Source: Streptomyces globosus (GTDB lineage Bacteria > Actinomycetota > Actinomycetes > Streptomycetales > Streptomycetaceae). From it: a stretch of 64,000 bases of DNA. The DNA lies in the NCBI RefSeq assembly GCF_003325375.1, contig NZ_CP030862.1:6267501-6331500 (forward strand), in the 5' to 3' direction. Positions 59,132 to 64,000 of the stretch are shown here, one piece after another. Under the pieces are notes generated by a model. It worked only from the letters and a program-made list of their open reading frames with translations, did not search any database and had not been told where the DNA came from. The stretch's first letter is position 1; the number at the start of each line of letters is the position of its first letter. Both the position numbers and the translations under genes were made by a program.

Positions 59132-59869
59132 ATGGGCAGGAGCCGCAGAACAATTCCGGAGGAGCTTCTGCTGCTCGCTTTGGACCCGGCCACGGGTACC
59201 ACGGCGCAGCCGCAGTCGCTCGACCTCGGCCTGGCCGGGGCACAGCTAGTGGAGCTGGCTCTGGCAGGACGGATAGCCCCTGACGGGGATCGTATCGCCG
59301 TGGTGATGCCACGGCCGACAGGAGATCCGACACTGGACTCCGCACTGGAACTGCTGCGCAGGCGCGGCAGTCCGGTACGGGCCGTCCACTGGATCGGCGG
59401 GCCCCGGCTGGGGCTGCGCCAGATCTACCTCGCGCATCTGGAGCGCTGCGGCATGGTGCATGCCGTCGCGGGCCAGATGTGCGGAGTGCTGCCGACGACG
59501 CGCTACCAGGCGACGGACACGGCGATCAGCCGGGAGATCCGCGCCCGGCTCGACAGTGCGATCCGCACCGGCGTACCACCGGACCCGCGGACCGCGGCGC
59601 TCGCCGCGCTGGCCCACGCGGTCGGCCTCGGCAAGCACCTGTACCCCGGCAACGAGGGGCGGTCGTCCAGGTCCCGGCTGCGGGACCTGATCCGGCACGA
59701 CCCGATGGGCGGACTCGTGGCGCACGCCGTGATGGACGTCCAGAACGGAGCGGCGGCGCAGCCGCGCCGCGAGCGGGCGTCCGCAGCGCAGGCCGCGCGT
59801 CCCACGGCGAACGCTGTTCCGATGCAGCCGCGCCGTGCGGGTGCGATGGCCCGCGTCGCCGCCCACTGA
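59132..59869 (+). CDS. GPP34 (GOLPH3/VPS74-like) family protein
   Basis: A 245-residue soluble protein whose text IPEELLLLALDPATGTTAQP, LGLAGAQLVELALAGRIAPD and RHDPMGGLVAHAVMDVQNGA matches the GPP34 fold, known in eukaryotes for binding phosphatidylinositol-4-phosphate and retaining Golgi glycosyltransferases. Streptomyces carry many such genes of unknown role. The ATG at 59132 follows GGGAGG by 6 bases. The C-terminal 45 residues are Arg/Ala-rich and disordered. It lies 412 bases upstream of the WhiJ-like gene in the same direction. Confidence 0.88.
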   Translation: MGRSRRTIPEELLLLALDPATGTTAQPQSLDLGLAGAQLVELALAGRIAPDGDRIAVVMPRPTGDPTLDSALELLRRRGSPVRAVHWIGGPRLGLRQIYLAHLERCGMVHAVAGQMCGVLPTTRYQATDTAISREIRARLDSAIRTGVPPDPRTAALAALAHAVGLGKHLYPGNEGRSSRSRLRDLIRHDPMGGLVAHAVMDVQNGAAAQPRRERASAAQAARPTANAVPMQPRRAGAMARVAAH

Positions 59870-60281
59870 GCGGCCACTGAGCGGCCGCTGAAGGCTGCTG
59901 AACGGCCGCGGGACGACCGTGGAACGGCCACTCGGCCACCACTGCTCCACCCCTGCACCAGGCACCACACCGGCACCACCACGCACCGCGGCATCACCTG
60001 AACCACCGCAAACACGCAGATCCACCGCACCACCACACCGCACCATCGCACCGCCATCGCACCGCCACCGCACCGCCAGCACCCCGACCGGCCCCTGACG
60101 GCCCGGTCCGGGAGCCGCCCAGTGCGTCGGGGCGGCGGGGCCGGGTCCGCCCGGCCTCCGCCGCCCCGCACGCCTGTCTTTCCGTGCAGTTCTCCGGCGC
60201 AGCCCTGCCCTTCGGTGGCAGTCTGCTCCCCATCAGGCACGCAGAGAGACAGATCCAGAAGAAGGCGGAGGTGCCGTTCAC
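59870..60281. other. Gap with simple repeats upstream of the WhiJ-like gene
   Basis: No gene is seen in these 412 bases. The first 80 hold repeats of GAGCGGCCACT and related CGGCCGC blocks, and about 59960-60080 is a degenerate CACCGCACCATCGC microsatellite. The last 90 bases are ordinary leader with the ribosome site GGCGGAGGTG before the GTG at 60282. Confidence 0.7.
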
Positions 60282-61166
60282 GTGGCGTCCAATGTCAATC
60301 CCACCGTCCGACGCCGCCGACTGGGCATGGAGTTGCGCAAGCTCCGCGAGGACAAGGGCATGACGGCCGAACAGGTCGCCGAGCGCCTCCTCGTCTCCCA
60401 GTCCAAAATCAGCAGGCTGGAGAACGGCCGCCGTTCCATCAGCCAGCGCGACGTCCGCGACCTGTGCGACGTGTACGAGGTCGAGGACCGCCGGCTCGTC
60501 GAGTCGCTCATGCAGATGGCCAAGGACTCGCGCCAGCAGGGCTGGTGGCACGCCTTCGGGGACATCCCGTACAGCGTCTACATCGGCCTGGAGACCGATG
60601 CGGCGAGCCTGCGCACGTACGAGCCGCAGATGGTGCCGGGCCTGCTGCAGACCCCGGAGTACGCGCACGCCCTGATCCGCGGGGCCGTGCCGGAGACCTC
60701 GCCGGCCGACGTCGAGAAGCGCGTGCAGGTGCGCATGCACCGGCAGAAGCGCCTGTCGGAGACGGACAACAACAACCCCGAGGTGGGGCCGCTGCGGCTG
60801 TGGGCCGTCATCGACGAGGCGGCGCTGCGCCGGCGCGTGGGCGACGCGCAGCTGATGGCGAGGCAGTTGGAGTTCCTGATAGAGCAGTCGGAACAGCCGC
60901 ACATCACCGTGCAGGTGATGCCGTTCGGGATGGGCGCGCACCCGGGGATGACCGGGCAGTACGCGATCCTCGAGTTCCCGGACGCGACGGATTCGACGGT
61001 CGTCTACATCGAGGGCGTGACGAGCGACCTGTACCTGGAGAAGGCGAACGACGTCCAGATGTACAGCGTCATGTACGAGCACCTGCGCGCACAGGCGCTG
61101 AACGTCGAGCAGACCCGCGAGTTCATCGCCGACATCATCGATGACTTCGGAGGAAATAACAGGTAA
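60282..61166 (+). CDS. WhiJ-like XRE regulator with DUF5753 domain
   Basis: A 294-residue regulator. Residues 13-70 form an XRE helix-turn-helix (RKLREDKGMTAEQVAERLLV then SQSKISRLENGRRSISQRDV), and the rest is the actinobacterial DUF5753 domain (YIGLETDAASLRTYEPQMVP then GLLQTPEYA; VQVMPFGMGAHPGMTGQYAI). Such proteins pair with a DUF397 protein and control development or antibiotic production in Streptomyces; some pairs behave as toxin-antitoxin units. GTG 60282 is 5 bases after GGAGGTGCC. The DUF397 gene follows 198 bases downstream. Confidence 0.93.
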   Translation: MASNVNPTVRRRRLGMELRKLREDKGMTAEQVAERLLVSQSKISRLENGRRSISQRDVRDLCDVYEVEDRRLVESLMQMAKDSRQQGWWHAFGDIPYSVYIGLETDAASLRTYEPQMVPGLLQTPEYAHALIRGAVPETSPADVEKRVQVRMHRQKRLSETDNNNPEVGPLRLWAVIDEAALRRRVGDAQLMARQLEFLIEQSEQPHITVQVMPFGMGAHPGMTGQYAILEFPDATDSTVVYIEGVTSDLYLEKANDVQMYSVMYEHLRAQALNVEQTREFIADIIDDFGGNNR

Positions 61167-61364
61167 AAGCGGGACAAGCAGGGCAGACGGCAGGTAGGGC
61201 CGGTCACCGTACACCGTCACCTCCCGGCCACAGAAGGCCTGAATGGAATATGCCACTCGGTCGGGTGAATGACCTCTTCGCCCTCCGGAAGGTGCCGGTA
61301 GCGTCGATCACGTCGGCCAGGGGAACCCACCCACCTGGCACTACTCGCTGAACCGGAGAGAATC

Positions 61365-61577
61365 ATGGCTATTCGTCAGGGCGCCACGGACAACTGGACC
61401 AAGTCCTCCTACTCCGGCGGGAACGGCGCCTGCGTCGAGGTCAAGTCCCCCGTCATGGAGGCCATCGCGGTCCGCGACTCGAAGGTGCAGGACGGCCCCT
61501 CGCTCACCTTCGCGCCGGGCTCCTGGACCTCTTTCGTCACCGGCGTCACCGAGGGCGCGCTCGGCCGCCTCGCCTAA
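61365..61577 (+). CDS. DUF397 protein, partner of the WhiJ-like regulator
   Basis: A 70-residue protein: TDNWTKSSYSGGNGACVEVK, AIAVRDSKVQDGPSLTFAPG, SWTSFVTGV. The W(T/R)KSSYSGGNGxCVEV and VRDSK motifs define DUF397. These small proteins bind their neighbouring DUF5753 regulator and alter its DNA binding. GGAGAG lies 7 bases before the ATG. The 198-base gap suggests it also has its own promoter. Confidence 0.93.
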   Translation: MAIRQGATDNWTKSSYSGGNGACVEVKSPVMEAIAVRDSKVQDGPSLTFAPGSWTSFVTGVTEGALGRLA

Positions 61578-61920
61578 ACGTTACGGCGGCCACGCCTGGC
61601 CGCCTCCACCCCCACCCCACCACCCCCACCCCTGACCACCACGACGAGACCGGAGCACCGGAACCCGGCGAACGCCGGATCCGACCGCCAGGCCCCGGAA
61701 CAACCGCACAGCACAGCGACAGAAGCCCTCTCGACCGGTCCGCCGTCTTGGCCGAGGGGGCTCCGTCATGTTCCGGGTCAGGCGGGGCGGTTGCAGCCGG
61801 CGCGACGCCAGGCCCGGCGAAACCGGCGGCCGTTCACTCCTCGAACGCATGGGTGCTACCTACATGTACCGCTCCTAGGATGTGCGCACCCGAACCGACC
61901 CCCCGCGAGGAGCCGCCGCC
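61578..61920. other. Gap between DUF397 and aminotransferase genes
   Basis: No gene is seen in these 343 bases. AGCCCTCTCG (61724-61733) pairs with CGAGGGGGCT (61753-61762) as a possible terminator, and GAGGAG at 61906 is the ribosome site of the next gene. Confidence 0.55.
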
Positions 61921-63129
61921 ATGACCGCCACCGCCTCCGCCACCGCCTCCGCCGTCCAGCCGCCGCCGTTCGCCGCCCGCGCCACCGCCGTCGGCGGCTC
62001 ACCGGTCCGGGAGATCCTCGCCCTCACCGAGCGCCCCGGCGTCGTCTCGTTCGCCGGCGGTCTGCCCGCACCCGAACTCTTCGACACGGACGGGCTGCGC
62101 GCCGCGTACGACGCCGCGTTCGCGACCTCCGCCGCACGGGCCCTCCAGTACTCCACCACCGAAGGCGCGCCGGAACTGCGCCGGGCCGTCGCCGCACGGG
62201 CGACCGCCCGCGGCCTCGCCACCACCGCCGACGACATCCTCGTCACCACCGGGTCGCAGCAGGCGCTGACCCTCATCACCGCCACCCTCGTCGAGCCGGG
62301 CGACACCGTCCTCGTCGAGAACCCCACCTACCTCGCCGCCCTCCAGGCCTTCGGCCTGGCCGGCGCCCGCGTCATACCCGTGCCCTGCGACGAGCAGGGC
62401 ATCCTGCCGGACGCCCTGGAGGAGATCGTCCGCCGGGAGCGCCCGAAGCTCCTGTACTGCGTCCCCACCTTCCAGAACCCCACCGGCCGCACGCTGCCGG
62501 CCGCACGCCGGGCCGCGGTCGCCCAGGTCGCGGCCCGCCTGGGCCTGTGGCTGGTCGAGGACGACCCGTACGGCGACCTCCGCTTCGAGGGCGACGACGT
62601 GCCGTGGCTCGCCGCGCACCCGGGCGCGGAGGACCGCACGGCGCTGCTGGGGAGCTTCTCGAAGATCATGGCGCCGGGGCTCCGCCTCGGCTGGCTCCGC
62701 GCCCCGGCCGTCCTGCGGCGGGCGGCGGTCGTCGCGAAGCAGGCGGCCGACCTGCACACCTCGACGGTGGACCAGCTGGCGGCCGCCCACTACCTTTCCG
62801 CCGCCGACCTCGACGCCCACATAGCCGCCGTCCGCGACGCCTACCGCATCCGCCGCGACGCCCTCCTGGCCGGCCTGGGCGAAGCGCTCCCGGAGGGCTC
62901 GGAGTGGAACCGCCCGGAGGGCGGCATGTTCGTGTGGGCCCGCCTGCCGGAGGGCCACGACGCGACCGCGCTGTTGAAGCGCGCGGTGGCGAAGGACGTC
63001 GCCTTCGTCCCGGGGGAACCGTTCTACACGGGCACTCCGGATCCGCGGACGCTGCGGCTGTCGTTCACGACGCACACGGCGGAGGAGATCGCGGTGGGGC
63101 TGGAGCGGCTGAGGGCGGCGGTGGGCTGA
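61921..63129 (+). CDS. PLP-dependent aminotransferase, class I/II (2-aminoadipate type)
   Basis: A 402-residue fold-type I aminotransferase resembling LysN/2-aminoadipate transaminase and MocR-type domains without the HTH. Signs are SFAGGLPAPELFD at the front, ILVTTGSQQALTLITATLVE, YCVPTFQNPTGRTLPAARRA and the PLP lysine in LLGSFSKIMAPGLRLGW, then GGMFVWARLPEG and PRTLRLSFTTHT. It would transaminate aromatic, branched or aminoadipate substrates; which one is not readable. ATG 61921 follows GAGGAG by 9 bases; the ATG-like frame at 61882 has no ribosome site. It is a lone gene. Confidence 0.92.
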   Translation: MTATASATASAVQPPPFAARATAVGGSPVREILALTERPGVVSFAGGLPAPELFDTDGLRAAYDAAFATSAARALQYSTTEGAPELRRAVAARATARGLATTADDILVTTGSQQALTLITATLVEPGDTVLVENPTYLAALQAFGLAGARVIPVPCDEQGILPDALEEIVRRERPKLLYCVPTFQNPTGRTLPAARRAAVAQVAARLGLWLVEDDPYGDLRFEGDDVPWLAAHPGAEDRTALLGSFSKIMAPGLRLGWLRAPAVLRRAAVVAKQAADLHTSTVDQLAAAHYLSAADLDAHIAAVRDAYRIRRDALLAGLGEALPEGSEWNRPEGGMFVWARLPEGHDATALLKRAVAKDVAFVPGEPFYTGTPDPRTLRLSFTTHTAEEIAVGLERLRAAVG

Positions 63130-63361
63130 GCGGAGGAGGTGGGCGGGAGCCGATGGGTCCGCGTCGGGTGTGTGACTGGGGGTGTCCCCGGCAGTTGATG
63201 GTGTCCGGGGCGGCCCGGTCCCTCAAGGGCGCGCCCGTTGGGCGCGTCGCTGCGCGATGGCCTTACGGCCACCCTTGACCGACCGACCCGCCCCGGAGGC
63301 ATTTTTTCTGCCGGGACGCCCCCAGGGGAACGGCCAGGGGGAGGGCGAGGCGTCAAGGGTC

Positions 63362-63506
63362 ATCAGAGAGCCTCCTCTCCCGCCCCGCAGGCCCCCCTTT
63401 CACCACCGGCATCAGCCGCCCCGTCGACCGGAGCCGGGTGGGCTGTGACGTAGCGAAACGACGCCCAGAGCATCATCTGGACACAGGAGCGCGGCAGATC
63501 GCTACG
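63362..63506. repeat. Left arm of a large inverted repeat
   Basis: About 145 bases that match, in reverse complement, 63851-63994. Shared blocks include GCCCAGAGCATCATC, GGAGCCGGGTGGGCT, CCGGCATCAGC and ATCGCTACG in the same order. Divergence is scattered with a few one- to three-base gaps. Confidence 0.9.
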
Positions 63507-63623
63507 CGGGCGTCCTCGGCTCGGCGGCTGGCCGCCGTCAGAGGCCGGGGCGGCGCGGCAGATCGCTACGTGGGCGCCGTCGGCTCGGCGGCTGACCGCC
63601 GGATCGCAGGGGGCGGAGAGGGT
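63496..63623. repeat. Two tandem 64-bp units, forward orientation
   Basis: AGATCGCTACG with a following GGGCG...CGGCTCGGCGGCTG block starts at 63496 and again at 63560. The pair mirrors the reversed units at 63679-63864. Confidence 0.8.
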
Positions 63624-63678
63624 GGAAGGGGCCTCCTGCCGCCAGACGCCGGTATACGAGGAGGGGGAGCGAGCCGGT

Positions 63679-63864
63679 GCGCTTCGCCGCCCCGGACGGC
63701 GGCCGGACGCCCAGGGGGGAGAAGCGCCCAGCGAGGTGGGGCGCTTCGCAGCCCCAGGCGGCAGCCGGACGCCGTGCAGACGGAGGCGTGTAGCGATCTG
63801 TCGCGTCCGCCCGCCCCAGACGACGGACAGACGCCGAAGAGAGGGAAGCACGTAGCGATTTGGG
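63679..63864. repeat. Three tandem 62-bp units, reverse orientation
   Basis: Units start at 63679, 63741 and 63803, each exactly 62 bases, sharing GCG, GCCCC, CGGC and GGACGCC-type blocks in the first 34 bases and a more variable second part. TAGCGAT near the unit ends at 63791 and 63853 is the reverse complement of the ATCGCTA in the forward units. Confidence 0.8.
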
Positions 63865-63994
63865 GCGCTCCTGTCTGCGGATGATGCTCTGGGCGCCGTT
63901 TCCTGCGGTCAGAGCCCACCCGGCTCCCGCTGGCGGGTCTGCTGATGCCGGTGGGGTGAAAGGGGCCCCGGGGCGGGAGGGCAGCGGCTCTGAT
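63851..63994. repeat. Right arm of the large inverted repeat
   Basis: Reverse-complement partner of 63362-63506 around a 344-base centre that itself holds the tandem units. The dyad centre is near 63678. Confidence 0.9.
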
Positions 63995-64000
63995 CCGGCC

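Larger units (their letters stand above)
63130..64000. other. Non-coding repeat-rich region to the window end
   Basis: No protein with family resemblance is found in these 871 bases, although frames are open by chance in GC-rich DNA. The region contains CAAGGG/CCCTTG inverted blocks (63224, 63271 and 63352), a T6 run at about 63302, and then the nested repeat listed separately. Confidence 0.75.

Noticed and set aside
63496..63864. CRISPR-like array with about 62-bp period
   Set aside because: The period is right for a repeat-spacer unit, but the shared part is degenerate, units occur in both orientations and no cas genes are in the window.

Overview
The window is chromosomal DNA from a Streptomyces-type actinomycete. 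The G+C content is very high, codons mostly end in G or C, GTG and TTG starts are common, and the gene content is diagnostic: two rodlins, three chaplins, a HrdD sigma factor, a WhiJ-type regulator/DUF397 pair, and many secreted or membrane proteins. The flanks (moeA, galU, 5-formyltetrahydrofolate cyclo-ligase, penicillin acylase, fmdB, MTA phosphorylase, mscL, then hrdD with a DOPA-dioxygenase-like gene) resemble the conserved Streptomyces core order as I remember it.

Layout. 1-16 kb holds housekeeping and transport genes: moeA (cut by the window edge), galU, a folate cyclo-ligase, a membrane-anchored penicillin acylase homologue, a K+/H+ antiporter, an MFS exporter, FmdB behind a CIRCE-like operator, MTA phosphorylase, an RcpC/CpaB-like protein, MscL, LtrA, a cytochrome P450 and small secreted proteins. 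16.2-21.9 kb holds a PAS-GAF-SpoIIE phosphatase/anti-sigma kinase, an FAD monooxygenase and an ATP-grasp ligase. 22.0-33.6 kb is a Wzx/Wzy-type exopolysaccharide locus: a secreted GH26 hydrolase facing a leftward, translationally coupled operon (glycosyltransferase, priming sugar transferase, Wzy-like polymerase, MurJ/Wzx-like flippase, polysaccharide deacetylase, second glycosyltransferase, Wzz-like co-polymerase, FemAB-like acyltransferase). 33.6-40.2 kb is a cell-surface locus: a DUF3344 protein, two rodlins, two short chaplins, one sortase-anchored long chaplin, two further secreted proteins and a VKOR thiol oxidase. The polysaccharide and fibril genes together look like one aerial-surface assembly region.

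40-50 kb holds a DUF6227 protein behind a SigR-like promoter, two DHA2 drug exporters with their likely regulators (divergent WYL; TetR with two matching palindromes upstream), hrdD behind a textbook SigR promoter, and a DODA-type dioxygenase. 49-59 kb holds a secreted M6-type metalloprotease, a PKD/triple-repeat surface protein, tRNA-Arg(CCT), a DUF234-type ATPase that looks acquired, a polytopic membrane protein, and a D-Ala-D-Ala carboxypeptidase with a very long cytoplasmic repeat region. 59-63 kb holds a GPP34 protein, the WhiJ-like/DUF397 pair and a PLP aminotransferase. The last 870 bp appear non-coding and hold a large nested repeat: two inverted arms of about 145 bp around tandem units of 62-64 bp.

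All functional names come from reading motifs by eye. No searches were run, so family names for small hypothetical proteins are from memory and are marked as such.
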